A stretch of DNA of 64,000 nt from Archaeoglobus sp. UBA234 (GCA_002494625.1 DACH01000016.1:62001-126000), one strand, 5' to 3'; positions 43,792 to 52,834 are shown, numbered from the stretch's first letter. Numbers and translations are program-made. The notes: a model not told the origin generated them from the letters alone.

Positions 43792-44292
43792 ATGCCAGAT
43801 ATGAGAGAGCTCATGATAGACAAAGTTGTCATAAATATGGGTATTGGAACAAGTGGTGAGAGGTTGCAGAAAGCCTCTCAGCTCCTTGAAGAACTAACAG
43901 GACAGAAACCAACAACAACTTATGCTGAGAAAACAATAAAGAACTTCGGAATCAGAAAGGGCGAAGCAATAGGAGTAAAGGTCACTCTGAGAGGAGAGAA
44001 AGCAGATAAGTTCCTCAGGGATGCGCTCACGGTTGTTGAGAACAGGCTCAAAAGGAAGCAGGTGAATGCAGGAAATTTCTCCTTTGGAATTCATGAGCAT
44101 ATTGATCTGCCGGATGTAGAGTATGACCCTGATGTCGGTATTTACGGAATGGATGTGAATGTATCTCTGAGAAGAAGGGGGTACAGAGTTAAGAGAAGAA
44201 GAATAGCCAGAGCAAAAATTGGTAAAAATCATCTTATCACGAAGGACGAGACTGTTGAGTTTTTGAAGAGCCTTGGGGTGGAGGTTGAGTGA
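43792..44292 (+). CDS. rpl5: 50S ribosomal protein uL5
   Basis: A 166-residue L5 that binds 5S rRNA. MRELMIDKVVINMGIG near the start and LTGQKPTTTYAEKTIKNFGI near 34 are family features; FSFGIHEHIDLPDVEYDP follows. The ATG at 43792 is preceded by GTGTGAGAGC and overlaps no coding sequence; longer starts have no binding site. Confidence 0.96.
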   Translation: MPDMRELMIDKVVINMGIGTSGERLQKASQLLEELTGQKPTTTYAEKTIKNFGIRKGEAIGVKVTLRGEKADKFLRDALTVVENRLKRKQVNAGNFSFGIHEHIDLPDVEYDPDVGIYGMDVNVSLRRRGYRVKRRRIARAKIGKNHLITKDETVEFLKSLGVEVE

Positions 44293-44293
44293 A

Positions 44294-44446
44294 ATGGAGA
44301 GAAGCGGTAAGATATTTGGCAGAGGGGCAAATGAATGCAGGAGATGTGGTAGAAAAGCTGGCTTGGTTAGAAAATACGGTCTTTATCTCTGCAGACAGTG
44401 TTTCAGAGAGATTGCCCCTGAACTCGGATTTAAAAAGTACTGGTAG
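44294..44446 (+). CDS. rps14: 30S ribosomal protein uS14 (zinc-binding, archaeal short form)
   Basis: A 50-residue S14. The four zinc cysteines are in NECRRCGRK (positions 15 and 18) and LCRQCFRE (33 and 36). The C-terminus GFKKYW is characteristic. It lies in the universal place between uL5 and uS8. The ATG is one base after the rpl5 stop, with the binding site inside rpl5 (GAGGTTGAGTG). Confidence 0.96.
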   Translation: MERSGKIFGRGANECRRCGRKAGLVRKYGLYLCRQCFREIAPELGFKKYW

Positions 44447-44455
44447 GTGAAGGTT

Positions 44456-44848
44456 ATGAGTCTTAGCGATACTCTTTCAAACACGATGATAGCTCTGAAG
44501 AACGCAGAAAGTGCAGGTTATGAAGTTTGCGAAGTCAGACCAGCCTCTAAACTGGTTGGTAATGTTCTCAGAGTCCTCAAAGAGCATGGTTATATAAAAG
44601 AATTTGAGTACATTGATGATAACAAGGGAGGGGCTTTTCGAATTACACTGATGAAGAGAATCAACGACTGTGGAGCTATAAGGCCCAGAATGAGTGTTAA
44701 GCATACTGAGTACGAGAAATTTGAGTCAAGATTTCTCCCGGGAAAGGACTTTGGAATACTGGTGGTGTCAACGGTCGAGGGTGTAATGTCGCAGAAAGAG
44801 GCAATAGAGAAGGGGCTCGGCGGAGTTCTTCTTGCTTACATCTACTGA
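44456..44848 (+). CDS. rps8: 30S ribosomal protein uS8
   Basis: A 130-residue archaeal S8, an early 16S-binding protein. SLSDTLSNTMIALKNAESAG at the start and a C-terminal GILVVSTVEGVMSQKEAIEKG are typical. The ATG at 44456 follows GGTGAAGGTT. The GTG at 44447 overlaps that site and is rejected. Confidence 0.96.
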   Translation: MSLSDTLSNTMIALKNAESAGYEVCEVRPASKLVGNVLRVLKEHGYIKEFEYIDDNKGGAFRITLMKRINDCGAIRPRMSVKHTEYEKFESRFLPGKDFGILVVSTVEGVMSQKEAIEKGLGGVLLAYIY

Positions 44849-44858
44849 GGTGGTTGCG

Positions 44859-45398
44859 ATGGTTGAAGAGAGAGTCGTTGAAATTCCTGAAGGTGTAGAA
44901 GTGTCAGTAGAGGGAGACGATATTACAGGCTATATTCTGAAAGCTAAGGGTCCGAAAGGTGAGAATACAAGAAAGTTAAAGTTCAGAGGGATCTTGATCG
45001 AAAAGCAGGATTCGAAGATAAGAGTTTATTCCAGCGAGAGAAAGACCAGAATGAAGGCAATGGTTGGAACATTTGCTTCCCATATTAGAAACCTGATAAA
45101 GGGAGTATCTGAAGGATTTGAGTACAAGCTCAGGGTTGTTTACGCTCATTTCCCTGTAAAGGTTAGGGTGGAGGGAGATGAGGTTATAATAGAGAACTTT
45201 CTGGGAGAGAAATATCCCAGAAGATCGAAAATAGTTGGTAGAACACAGGTAAGAGTAGAGGGTAATGAGATAACAGTATCTGGTATAGACAAGGAAGAGT
45301 GCGGACAGACTGCTGCAAATCTTGAGCAGACAACGAGGATAAAGAACCTTGACCAGAGGATATTTCAGGATGGGATTTACATTGTGGAAAAGCCTTGA
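44859..45398 (+). CDS. rpl6: 50S ribosomal protein uL6
   Basis: A 179-residue L6 with two repeated alpha/beta domains. IPEGVEVSVEGDDITGYILK near 10 and AMVGTFASHIRNLIKGVSEG near 72 are family features; VYAHFPVKVRVEGDEVIIEN follows. The ATG at 44859 has GAGGTGGTTGCG before it, so the longer TTG start at 44832 is rejected. Confidence 0.96.
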   Translation: MVEERVVEIPEGVEVSVEGDDITGYILKAKGPKGENTRKLKFRGILIEKQDSKIRVYSSERKTRMKAMVGTFASHIRNLIKGVSEGFEYKLRVVYAHFPVKVRVEGDEVIIENFLGEKYPRRSKIVGRTQVRVEGNEITVSGIDKEECGQTAANLEQTTRIKNLDQRIFQDGIYIVEKP

Positions 45399-45410
45399 GG
45401 GGTGTCATGA

Positions 45411-45860
45411 ATGAGTGAAAATGCTGAAAGAAATACGAATGTAAACGATGCTCAAATCACACCAAAACCTGAGCTCTCGGAAGGAATAAGGAGACTTCTA
45501 AGAGTCAGGTTCAGACAGAAATTGAAAAAGCCTGAATTCAGAAGGTATGAGTCTCATAAAAAGCTCAGGTTGAGAAACAAAAGCTGGAGAAGACCCAGAG
45601 GAATGGATAATAAAATGAGAAAGAGAATAGCAGGTAAAAAGCCTGTAATGGTGGGTTTTGGCTCTCCAAGAGAAGTGAGAGGTTACCATCCCAGTGGTTT
45701 TCAGGAAGTGCTTGTAAGAAACATAAAAGAGCTTGATGGGGTAGATGCATCAACTCAGGCAGTTAGAATAGCATCAACTGTTGGACTGAGGAAGAGACTT
45801 GCGATTGAAGATAAAGCGAGAGAAATGGGAATCAGAATATTAAATCCAGTTCAAAGGTGA
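45411..45860 (+). CDS. rpl32e: 50S ribosomal protein eL32
   Basis: A 149-residue archaeal/eukaryal L32e. The variable first 40 residues are followed by the conserved core KSWRRPRGMDNKMRKRIAGK and VGFGSPREVRGYHPSGF. It lies in the standard archaeal position between uL6 and eL19. GGGGTGTC precedes the ATG. Confidence 0.95.
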   Translation: MSENAERNTNVNDAQITPKPELSEGIRRLLRVRFRQKLKKPEFRRYESHKKLRLRNKSWRRPRGMDNKMRKRIAGKKPVMVGFGSPREVRGYHPSGFQEVLVRNIKELDGVDASTQAVRIASTVGLRKRLAIEDKAREMGIRILNPVQR

Positions 45861-45864
45861 AAAC

Positions 45865-46323
45865 ATGAATTTGAAACTTCAGAGGAGACTTGCAGCTGAA
45901 ATATTGAAGTGTGGAGAAAATGCAGTCTGGATGGACCCTGATGAACTTGAAACCATTGCAGAGGCTGTAACAAAGGATGACATCAGGAGCCTAATTGAAG
46001 ACGGAATGATCAAAAGAAAGCCTGTTAAGGGGGTCAGCAGAGGTAGGGCGAGAGTAAGGGCGATACAGAGAAGAAAGGGTAGAAGAAGAGGGCATGGAAG
46101 GAGAAAAGGCAGGAAAACTGCAAGAATGCCGAGAAAGAGGAAATGGATAATGAAAATAAGAGCCCTCAGGAAAAGATTGAGAGAGCTTAGAGACTCAGGA
46201 AAGCTTGAAAGGAGAGTTTACAGGATGCTTTACAGAAAGGCAAAGGGTGGAGAGTTTAGGAGCGTCTCACATCTTGAATCATATATTGAATCTAACAAAC
46301 TTATGATTGGGGATGAAAGCTGA
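45865..46323 (+). CDS. rpl19e: 50S ribosomal protein eL19
   Basis: A 152-residue L19e. LKLQRRLAAEILKCGENAVW at the start, then the very basic GRRRGHGRRKGRKTARMPRK and WIMKIRALRKRLRELRD, are diagnostic. The long C-terminal helix makes an inter-subunit bridge. AAGGTGAAAAC precedes the ATG. Confidence 0.96.
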   Translation: MNLKLQRRLAAEILKCGENAVWMDPDELETIAEAVTKDDIRSLIEDGMIKRKPVKGVSRGRARVRAIQRRKGRRRGHGRRKGRKTARMPRKRKWIMKIRALRKRLRELRDSGKLERRVYRMLYRKAKGGEFRSVSHLESYIESNKLMIGDES

Positions 46324-46332
46324 GGTGATTGA

Positions 46333-46896
46333 ATGGCAAAAGGACCGCGTTACAGGGTTCCATACAGAAGAAGAAGAGAAGGTAAAACAAATTACAGAAA
46401 AAGATTGAAGCTTCTTGTATCAAGAAAGCCGAGACTGGTTGTCAGGATAACAAATAGGAGAATAATAACACAGATAGCAGAATATACTCCAAAAGGAGAC
46501 AGAATTCTTGCATCGGCTGATTCGATCATGCTCCAAAAAGTTGGTTACAAGGGAGACCTGAACAACACACCAGCAGCATATCTTACAGGATTGCTGATTG
46601 GTAAAAAAGCCCTTGAGGCGGGAATCAGTGAGGCAGTTTTTGACATTGGACTAAAAACACCAACGAAAGGATCCAGAGTTTTTGCAGTACTCAAAGGAGC
46701 AATTGATGCAGGACTCAGTGTTCCACACTCTGAGGACATCTTTCCAGATGACTCAAGAATTCGAGGAGAACACATTGCAGAATATTATGAAAAGGCTGGA
46801 GGTTTCAGTGAATATGAGAAAAGAGGGTTGAAACCCTCGGAACTTCCTGATCATGTTGATGAGATAAAATCAAAGATAATGGAGATGGTTGAATGA
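46333..46896 (+). CDS. rpl18: 50S ribosomal protein uL18
   Basis: A 187-residue archaeal/eukaryal L18 (eukaryal L5 type) that binds 5S rRNA. YRVPYRRRREGKTNYRKRLK at the start and NTPAAYLTGLLIGKKALEAG near 77 are conserved. The C-terminal extension (SEDIFPDDSRIRGEHIAEYY) is absent in bacteria. TGAGGTGATTGA precedes the ATG; the stop overlaps rps5. Confidence 0.96.
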   Translation: MAKGPRYRVPYRRRREGKTNYRKRLKLLVSRKPRLVVRITNRRIITQIAEYTPKGDRILASADSIMLQKVGYKGDLNNTPAAYLTGLLIGKKALEAGISEAVFDIGLKTPTKGSRVFAVLKGAIDAGLSVPHSEDIFPDDSRIRGEHIAEYYEKAGGFSEYEKRGLKPSELPDHVDEIKSKIMEMVE

Positions 46897-47492
46897 ATGT
46901 CACGGAGTGGGTTCCAAAAACGAGACTCGGAAAGCTTGTTGCAGAGGAGAAAATAAGATCAATTGATGAGGCAATTGCCAGTGGACTCCCTCTGAAAGAG
47001 CCTGAAATAGTGGATGTTCTCCTTCCGGAACTTGAAGATGAGGTTCTTGAAATAAATCTAGTTCAGAGAATGACAGACAGCGGGAGAAGGACCAATTTCA
47101 GGGTTACAGCTATTGTTGGTAATAGAGACGGTTATGTGGGTATAGGGACCGGGAAAGCCTCACAGGTCGCTCCTGCAATTCAGAAAGCCATAACAGATGC
47201 AAAACTCAATATATTCAAAGTAAACAGAGGCTGTGGTTCTTGGGAGTGTGGATGTGGAGGAGATCACTCTATTCCCTTCAAGGTTACAGGAAGTGCTGGA
47301 AGTGTTAGAGTAACGCTGATACCTGGTCCAAAAGGACTCGGGCTTGTGGCAGGAGATGTCGCCAGAAAGGTTCTTGAACTTGCTGGAGTGAGTGATGTTT
47401 GGACATTCACCAAAGGAAACACAAGAACCACTGTAAACTTTGCAAAGGCAACCTTTGAAGCTTTGAAGAGAACAATGTACATGAAGAGGTGA
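46893..47492 (+). CDS. rps5: 30S ribosomal protein uS5
   Basis: A 199-residue archaeal S5. VQRMTDSGRRTNFRVTAIVG near 57, GYVGIGTGKASQVAPAIQKA near 80, and PGPKGLGLVAGDVARKVLEL near 147 are conserved blocks; S5 works in decoding and mRNA unwinding. A CGCGG-type insertion (GCGSWECGCGGDHS) near 112 is the archaeal cysteine-containing loop. It overlaps rpl18 by ATGA. Confidence 0.96.
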   Translation: MNVTEWVPKTRLGKLVAEEKIRSIDEAIASGLPLKEPEIVDVLLPELEDEVLEINLVQRMTDSGRRTNFRVTAIVGNRDGYVGIGTGKASQVAPAIQKAITDAKLNIFKVNRGCGSWECGCGGDHSIPFKVTGSAGSVRVTLIPGPKGLGLVAGDVARKVLELAGVSDVWTFTKGNTRTTVNFAKATFEALKRTMYMKR

Positions 47493-47497
47493 GGGTT

Positions 47498-47956
47498 ATG
47501 AGGTACTATGCTGTGGTAAGGCTTAGAGGCAGGCACGATATTCATAGGAGAATAAGAGACACACTCAAAATGCTGAGGCTCCATAAGAAATATCACTGCG
47601 TCCTTATTCCTGAAAATGAATCTTACATGGGTATGCTTCAGAAAGTAAAGGATTATGTTGCCTATGGAGAAATTAATGCTGAGGTACTTGCTGAGCTTAT
47701 AAGGAAAAGAGCAAGACTCGCAGGAAACAGAAGAGTTACTGAAGAATATGTTAAAGAGAAGACCGGTATGGGTATAGAAGAGTTTGCAAAAGCAGTACTT
47801 GATGGAAAGGCAAAGCTCTCAGACATTGAGATCAAGCCAGTATTCAGACTTCACCCTCCCAGAGGTGGTTTGAAGAATATAAAGTGGCACTATCCGCTTG
47901 GAGAGCTGGGATACCAAGGTGAGAACATAAACAGCCTTCTCTATAAAATGAGGTAA
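47498..47956 (+). CDS. rpl30: 50S ribosomal protein uL30
   Basis: A 152-residue L30 of the archaeal/eukaryal (L7e) type. YYAVVRLRGRHDIHRRIRDT at the start and FRLHPPRGGLKNIKWHYP near 120 are conserved. The ATG at 47498 follows GAGGTGAGGGTT; the overlapping GTG at 47489 is rejected. Confidence 0.95.
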   Translation: MRYYAVVRLRGRHDIHRRIRDTLKMLRLHKKYHCVLIPENESYMGMLQKVKDYVAYGEINAEVLAELIRKRARLAGNRRVTEEYVKEKTGMGIEEFAKAVLDGKAKLSDIEIKPVFRLHPPRGGLKNIKWHYPLGELGYQGENINSLLYKMR

Positions 47957-47977
47957 TGAGTTGTTAGAGGTGGTTTA

Positions 47978-48499
47978 ATGCCTAAGAAAAGATTGAAGAA
48001 AATCAGAGGAAGCAGAACCTGTGGTGGAGGTTCACACAAGAACAGAAGGGGCAGAGGTAACAGAGGCGGCTCAGGAAATGCAGGTTCTCTGAAACACAAA
48101 TATATCAGGACGATAAAGGAGGGCTACGAGATAGGAAAGCACGGATTCAGAAGACCTGAAAACATAAAAACAGAGTACAAATTAAAAAAGGACCTGATTG
48201 AGACACTGAGGGATTTGAGGAGTGATGGGAAGCTTGACAGCTATACTTACAAGTTTTTGAAATCAAGACCTGAGCTGAATGTTGGTGACCTTGATTTTAT
48301 AATTGAGAAACTCTCACAACAGGGACTGGCAGAGGTTGAAGAGGGTGTTTTCTCGATTGATCTTGGTGAAATTGGATACTACAAACTTCTCGGAAGTGGG
48401 ACTGTTACAAAGAAGATGAATGTGAAAGTAGAATATGCCACATCTCTTGCGGTGAGAAAAATAGAGGAAGCAGGGGGGTCAGTAGAGCAGAGTGTTTGA
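47978..48499 (+). CDS. rpl15: 50S ribosomal protein uL15
   Basis: A 173-residue archaeal L15 with the basic glycine-rich N-terminus (RGSRTCGGGSHKNRRGRGNR). The C-terminal domain ends in VKVEYATSLAVRKIEEAGG. AGAGGTGGTTTA precedes the ATG. It is followed by the only sizeable gap in the superoperon (161 bp) before secY. Confidence 0.95.
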   Translation: MPKKRLKKIRGSRTCGGGSHKNRRGRGNRGGSGNAGSLKHKYIRTIKEGYEIGKHGFRRPENIKTEYKLKKDLIETLRDLRSDGKLDSYTYKFLKSRPELNVGDLDFIIEKLSQQGLAEVEEGVFSIDLGEIGYYKLLGSGTVTKKMNVKVEYATSLAVRKIEEAGGSVEQSV

Positions 48500-48549
48500 T
48501 CCTCTATATTTTATTCCTGAAATGGTTGGATTCAGCCTTACAGAATGGT

Positions 48550-48558
48550 TTTTATACC
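48550..48558 (+). promoter_or_regulatory. possible internal promoter before secY
   Basis: TTTTTATAC lies in the gap between rpl15 and secY, about 100 nt before the secY start. It could drive a separate secY-cmk-truB transcript with a leader of roughly 75 nt. The leader carries its own ribosome-binding site at 48650. No RNA fold was obvious. Confidence 0.4.
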
Positions 48559-48660
48559 AATCCTCACACACCTCATAAAACTAAAAGAACGATTAAAGGG
48601 ATGGAATGATTGAAAACTGTAAAAAATCCGGATCATAAAAGAAGGTAACAGGTGAAAGTA

Positions 48661-50136
48661 ATGGTTGATCATGTGCTTAGAGCTTTACAGCCTTATTTCG
48701 AGAGAATACCGAGTGTAGAGAGGCCTACAGGACATGTCCCTTTCAGGTCAAAATTCTCGTGGACAGTTGGAATTCTACTTCTTTACTTTTTCCTTGCAAG
48801 TGTCCCTGTTTTTGGACTATCTCCCGATTCAATAGATCTCTTTGAGCAGTACAGAGCCTTTTTTGCTGGTGCAACTGGTTCGATTTTAACTCTCGGTATA
48901 GGCCCAATTGTTACAGCTTCAATTATCCTCCAGCTTCTTGTAGGGGCTGGCATTATAAAGCTCGACTTGACGAATCCCGAGGATAGAGCAGTATATCAGG
49001 ATTTCCAGAGATTCCTTGTGTTTGTGATGATAGTTGTTGAAGCTCTTCCGCAAATCCTGGGAGGTTTTCTTAAACCTAACCTTGACATTGCAACATCCCT
49101 TGGAGTTTCTCCGGGCTTTTTGAGCGGATTGATATTTCTTCAGCTTTTCATAGGTGGTGTGCTTATAGTTTATATGGATGAAGTCGTCTCGAAGTGGGGT
49201 ATAGGAAGTGGAGTTTCCCTTTTCATTCTTGCCGGAATATCTCAGTCTATAATTATAGGTCTTTTCAACTGGATATCTCCAACCGGGGAAATGCCTCCCG
49301 GGATACTTCCAAGATGGATATGGATTGCACAGAACATTCCTGCAGAGCAACTGCTTACTTTCTCCGGGATGAGCTATCTATTGTTGCAGGGAGGTATTCT
49401 TGCCCTTATTACGACCATAATCATTATCTTTCTGGTCGTTTTTGCAGAGGGTACAAGAGTTGAAATCCCGCTTGCCCATTCTCTTGTCAGAGGTGCCAGA
49501 GGTAAGTTTCCGATAAAACTGATATATGCAAGTGTTCTGCCAATGATCTTCGTGAGAGCGCTGCAGGCAAACTTTCAGATTCTTGGTATGATTCTTTACA
49601 ACAACGGGATAACAATATTTGGCGAGTATGTAGACAATAAGCCAATAAATGGTTTGATGTATTTCATCTCACCTATACGAAGTCCCTATGACTGGATACC
49701 ATCTCTTGTAAAGCAGAATCCATACTTCGCAGATCTCCCTGTGTGGGCAATAGGACTACATCTAATAGTAGATGCTGTAATTCTGGTCGCAGGTGGTATT
49801 TTATTCGCAATATTCTGGGTACAGACAAGTGGAATGGATGCAAAAACTGTGGCAAACCAGATTGCGAGAAGTGGAATGCAGGTTCCCGGGTTCAGGAAGA
49901 ATCCACAGACTCTCTTAAGGGTTTTGAACAGGTATATTCCAAAGGTAACGGTTCTCGGTGGAGCAGCAATAGGCGTTCTAACACTAATCGCCAACATGCT
50001 TGGGACTGTCGGAAATGTCAGTGGAACAGGACTCCTCCTTGCTGTGAGTATCGCCTATAGACTTTATGAAGATCTTGCAAAGGAGCAGATGACAGAAATG
50101 CACCCGATGCTCAGAAGATTCCTTGGTGAGGAGTGA
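48661..50136 (+). CDS. secY: protein translocase subunit SecY (Sec61 alpha)
   Basis: A 491-residue channel protein with ten membrane helices. LGIGPIVTASIILQLLVGAG near 81 and YMDEVVSKWGIGSGVSLFIL near 173 are SecY landmarks; FAEGTRVEIPLAHSLVRGAR near 263 is the cytoplasmic ribosome-binding loop. The ATG follows CAGGTGAAAGTA. It is the channel for secreted and membrane proteins, including the S-layer, archaellum and AglB substrates. Confidence 0.97.
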   Translation: MVDHVLRALQPYFERIPSVERPTGHVPFRSKFSWTVGILLLYFFLASVPVFGLSPDSIDLFEQYRAFFAGATGSILTLGIGPIVTASIILQLLVGAGIIKLDLTNPEDRAVYQDFQRFLVFVMIVVEALPQILGGFLKPNLDIATSLGVSPGFLSGLIFLQLFIGGVLIVYMDEVVSKWGIGSGVSLFILAGISQSIIIGLFNWISPTGEMPPGILPRWIWIAQNIPAEQLLTFSGMSYLLLQGGILALITTIIIIFLVVFAEGTRVEIPLAHSLVRGARGKFPIKLIYASVLPMIFVRALQANFQILGMILYNNGITIFGEYVDNKPINGLMYFISPIRSPYDWIPSLVKQNPYFADLPVWAIGLHLIVDAVILVAGGILFAIFWVQTSGMDAKTVANQIARSGMQVPGFRKNPQTLLRVLNRYIPKVTVLGGAAIGVLTLIANMLGTVGNVSGTGLLLAVSIAYRLYEDLAKEQMTEMHPMLRRFLGEE

Positions 50137-50142
50137 TAAGAC

Positions 50143-50724
50143 ATGCCAAAGAGATTTATTTCAAGGTTTTTTTTGAGTCTTGGGATTGTTTTCTTCGTAG
50201 GCATACTGATAAGCGATAGTTTCAGAAAGGAACTTGCAAACCTCGTAGCACCTTTTCTCGATCCACTGGCTGAAGCCCTTCCGGTATATCAGGTCATTCT
50301 TGTACTGGCAATAATAACTGCATCCTATTCAACTCTGATTCAGAAATTTACCGTGGATACAAAGAAACTCAAGGAGATACAGAAAAAGGTCATGGAATTC
50401 CAGAAAGAATACATGGAGGCTACAAAACAGGACAACAAATTTAAGCTGAAACAAATGGAAGAGCAGAAAGCGGAGATCCAGCAGATGCAGAGTGAAATGA
50501 TGGGGATGCAGTTTAAGCCGATGTTTTATACAATGGTAGTCACTCTCCCCATTTTTATGTGGCTGTACGCACTAACAAAAAGTGAGAATATGGTAATTAC
50601 CGTTCCATTTTCAGGGCAGATCCACATTGCAGATCCTGTTCTCTTCTTTCCCTGGTGGATCGTCTGGTATTTACTTTGTTCAATCGCTGTTGGGCAAATC
50701 ATTCGAAAACTTGCCAAAATGTAG
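50143..50724 (+). CDS. DUF106 / EMC3-TMCO1-like membrane insertase (archaeal YidC-like, Ylp1)
   Basis: A 193-residue protein with about three or four membrane helices (near 8-25, 45-65, 125-142 and 165-185). A cytoplasmic coiled coil (about 70-120; KKLKEIQKKVMEFQKEYMEA) is rich in Lys, Glu and Met. This is the layout of the archaeal DUF106 proteins, related to YidC, EMC3 and TMCO1, which insert membrane proteins. Its place six bases after secY supports a joint role in membrane insertion. Confidence 0.85.
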   Translation: MPKRFISRFFLSLGIVFFVGILISDSFRKELANLVAPFLDPLAEALPVYQVILVLAIITASYSTLIQKFTVDTKKLKEIQKKVMEFQKEYMEATKQDNKFKLKQMEEQKAEIQQMQSEMMGMQFKPMFYTMVVTLPIFMWLYALTKSENMVITVPFSGQIHIADPVLFFPWWIVWYLLCSIAVGQIIRKLAKM

Positions 50725-50790
50725 CTTTTAAGTTGAAAACTTTAAAAAAGATAGCTTTAAAAATTATTAAGCCCATATAAAGGAGATAAC

Positions 50791-51366
50791 ATGGCGAGCG
50801 CGGGGAAATCAGAGGATCAAAATTCAGGAAAGATTGACGGGTTAAAGATAACAATCTCAGGTCCTCCAGGTAGTGGAACAACAACTGTTGCGCGCATTCT
50901 GGCTGAAAAGCTGAATCTACCACTCATCTCTGCTGGAGATATGTTCAGAAAACTTGCAAGAGAGAGGGGAATGACTCTCGACGAATTTGGAAGGTATGCA
51001 GATTCTAATCCTGAAATAGACATGCTTATAGACAGAACACAGAAACAGGAAGCAGATGCTAAAAGGGAGTGTGTTGTGGAGGGAAGACTTTCAGGCTGGA
51101 TGGTGGATAATGCAACTCTTAAAATCCTGATTTTTGCCAGTGATGATGTGAGATACAGAAGAATTGCGGACAGAGAGAGAAAAACCTTTAAAGTAGCTAA
51201 AGCGGAGACTGAATTAAGAGAAAAAATAGAAAAAGAGAGATACAGGAAATACTATGATATAGACATCGATGACTGGAGTATATATGATTTAATTATCAAC
51301 TCAGGGCTCTTCACTCCTGAAAAGATTGTCGAGATAATTCTTACAGCCTTAGACAGTGAGCTGTAG
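50791..51366 (+). CDS. cmk: cytidylate kinase, archaeal type
   Basis: A 191-residue P-loop kinase that phosphorylates CMP and dCMP. The P-loop reads ISGPPGSGTTTVARIL near 27-42, with Thr in place of the usual Lys, as in archaeal Cmk. LISAGDMFRKLARERGMTL and VVEGRLSGWM follow. It lies between secY and truB as in many euryarchaea, although L34e and L14e genes often found nearby are absent here. AAGGAGATAAC precedes the ATG. Confidence 0.93.
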   Translation: MASAGKSEDQNSGKIDGLKITISGPPGSGTTTVARILAEKLNLPLISAGDMFRKLARERGMTLDEFGRYADSNPEIDMLIDRTQKQEADAKRECVVEGRLSGWMVDNATLKILIFASDDVRYRRIADRERKTFKVAKAETELREKIEKERYRKYYDIDIDDWSIYDLIINSGLFTPEKIVEIILTALDSEL

Positions 51367-51381
51367 TCTGCGAGGGATTTT

Positions 51382-52359
51382 ATGAAAGAAAAAAGAAATA
51401 TGCTTACGAAGGAGGAAGCCTCTACTGATGAAAGCTATGGTTTTTATCCTTTTAATCGTCCGATTGAGGAGTACATAAAGAATGGGGTTGTTTGCATAGA
51501 CAAGCCATCAGGTCCAACGAGTCATGAAGTTGTGGTATGGGTGAGGAAAATTCTTGGTGTTAACAAAACCGGTCATGCAGGCACTCTTGATCCAAGAGTG
51601 ACGGGAGTTCTACCTGTTCTCATTGAAAACGCCACAAAACTTGTTAAATTTCTTCAGACTTCGGGTAAGGAGTATGTAGGCATTCTTCGTCTCCATGGAG
51701 ATGTTGATGAGAAGAAAATTCACGAAGTTTTCAACCTATTCAAGGGGAAAATATTTCAGAGACCCCCAATGAAGTCGGCTGTCAAAAAGAGGATTAGAAT
51801 AAGGGAAATTTACTATTCTGAGATTCTTGAAATAGATGGAAGGGATGTTCTTTTTAAGGTGAAAACTGAGGCTGGGACTTATATAAGAAAGTTATGCACG
51901 GATATTGGAGAAGTCATAGGAACAGGAGCTCACATGCAGGAGTTGAGGAGAATTCGAACAGGGGTTTTTGATGAGAACTCAACATTTACGCTTCAGGAGC
52001 TTTCAGATGCATTCAAAATATTTAAAGAAACGGGAGATGAAACTTTTCTGAGGGAGATAGTAAAACCCATGGAACTTTCAGTTGCGACTCTCAAAAAAGT
52101 AGTTGTAAAGGATACTGCAGTAGACGCACTATGTCACGGAGCAGATTTATCTGCAAGAGGAATATGCTATATAGAAGAGAATATAAATCCAGGAGATGTT
52201 GTAGCTATCTTTACACTGAAAAATGAGATTGTTGCACTGGGAAAAGCTCTTGTAACCTCTGATGAAATGCAAAAGGCGAAAAGTGGAATCATGGTTGAAA
52301 CAAATAGGGTTATAATGGATAGAGGGCTGTATCCGAAATCTTGGAAGACAGAGAAATAA
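51382..52359 (+). CDS. truB: tRNA/rRNA pseudouridine synthase Cbf5 (TruB family)
   Basis: A 325-residue catalytic subunit of archaeal H/ACA RNPs, which also makes Psi55 in tRNA. The catalytic Asp is in GHAGTLDPRVTGVLPV near 66-81, and FQRPPMKSAVKKRIR near 125 is the second motif. The C-terminal PUA domain (about 235-315) contains VKDTAVDALCHGADLSARGI. GAGGGATTTT precedes the ATG. It ends the superoperon. Confidence 0.95.
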   Translation: MKEKRNMLTKEEASTDESYGFYPFNRPIEEYIKNGVVCIDKPSGPTSHEVVVWVRKILGVNKTGHAGTLDPRVTGVLPVLIENATKLVKFLQTSGKEYVGILRLHGDVDEKKIHEVFNLFKGKIFQRPPMKSAVKKRIRIREIYYSEILEIDGRDVLFKVKTEAGTYIRKLCTDIGEVIGTGAHMQELRRIRTGVFDENSTFTLQELSDAFKIFKETGDETFLREIVKPMELSVATLKKVVVKDTAVDALCHGADLSARGICYIEENINPGDVVAIFTLKNEIVALGKALVTSDEMQKAKSGIMVETNRVIMDRGLYPKSWKTEK

Positions 52360-52414
52360 ATAGAAAAGTTTTTGTTTTTGTCAGCCAACTAAGAAATCCT
52401 TCAGGTGGTGTGGA

Positions 52415-52768
52415 TTGGCAAGGATACTGATTGTTGATGACGAGGAAGCTATTAGGGATATACTCAAAATATTCCTTGGACTCAGACATACATATTTTGA
52501 TGCCCGTGATGGGGTTGAAGCAGTTGAAGTTTATAAAAGAGAGAAACCAGATATTGTAATAATGGATATCAGGATGCCAAGGATGAGTGGAATCGAGGCT
52601 ATTAAAAAGATTAAGGAGGTAAATCCTGAAGCAAAGGTCATCGTTCTTACAGCCTTTGCAGCTGGGAGAAAAGAGGAAATTTTAAAAGCTGGTGCAGATA
52701 AAATTCTTGAAAAACCCCTCAGAAAATCAAGAATTGTTGGAGCAGTTGAGGAATTCTTGGGAAAATAG
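52415..52768 (+). CDS. single-domain response regulator receiver (CheY-like)
   Basis: A 117-residue receiver domain with no output domain. ILIVDDEEAIRD supplies the acidic pocket, VIMDIRMPRMSG the phospho-Asp (near 51), VLTAFAAG the Thr and DKILEKPLRK the Lys. The start is TTG behind AGGTGGTG. No kinase is adjacent; a soluble PAS kinase is encoded at 6.4-7.7 kb. A second, similar receiver lies 3 kb downstream. Confidence 0.92.
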   Translation: MARILIVDDEEAIRDILKIFLGLRHTYFDARDGVEAVEVYKREKPDIVIMDIRMPRMSGIEAIKKIKEVNPEAKVIVLTAFAAGRKEEILKAGADKILEKPLRKSRIVGAVEEFLGK

Positions 52769-52803
52769 AATTCTGGAATGATAAATTTAATGATAAATCG
52801 CAA

Positions 52804-52814
52804 ATTTTATTATT
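52804..52814 (+). promoter_or_regulatory. TATA-like box of the crotonase gene
   Basis: ATTTTATTATT lies 21-31 nt before the ATG at 52835 and there is no Shine-Dalgarno site. It supports the shorter start of the crotonase. Confidence 0.45.
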
Positions 52815-52834
52815 GTTCAGAATATCCTTCAATT

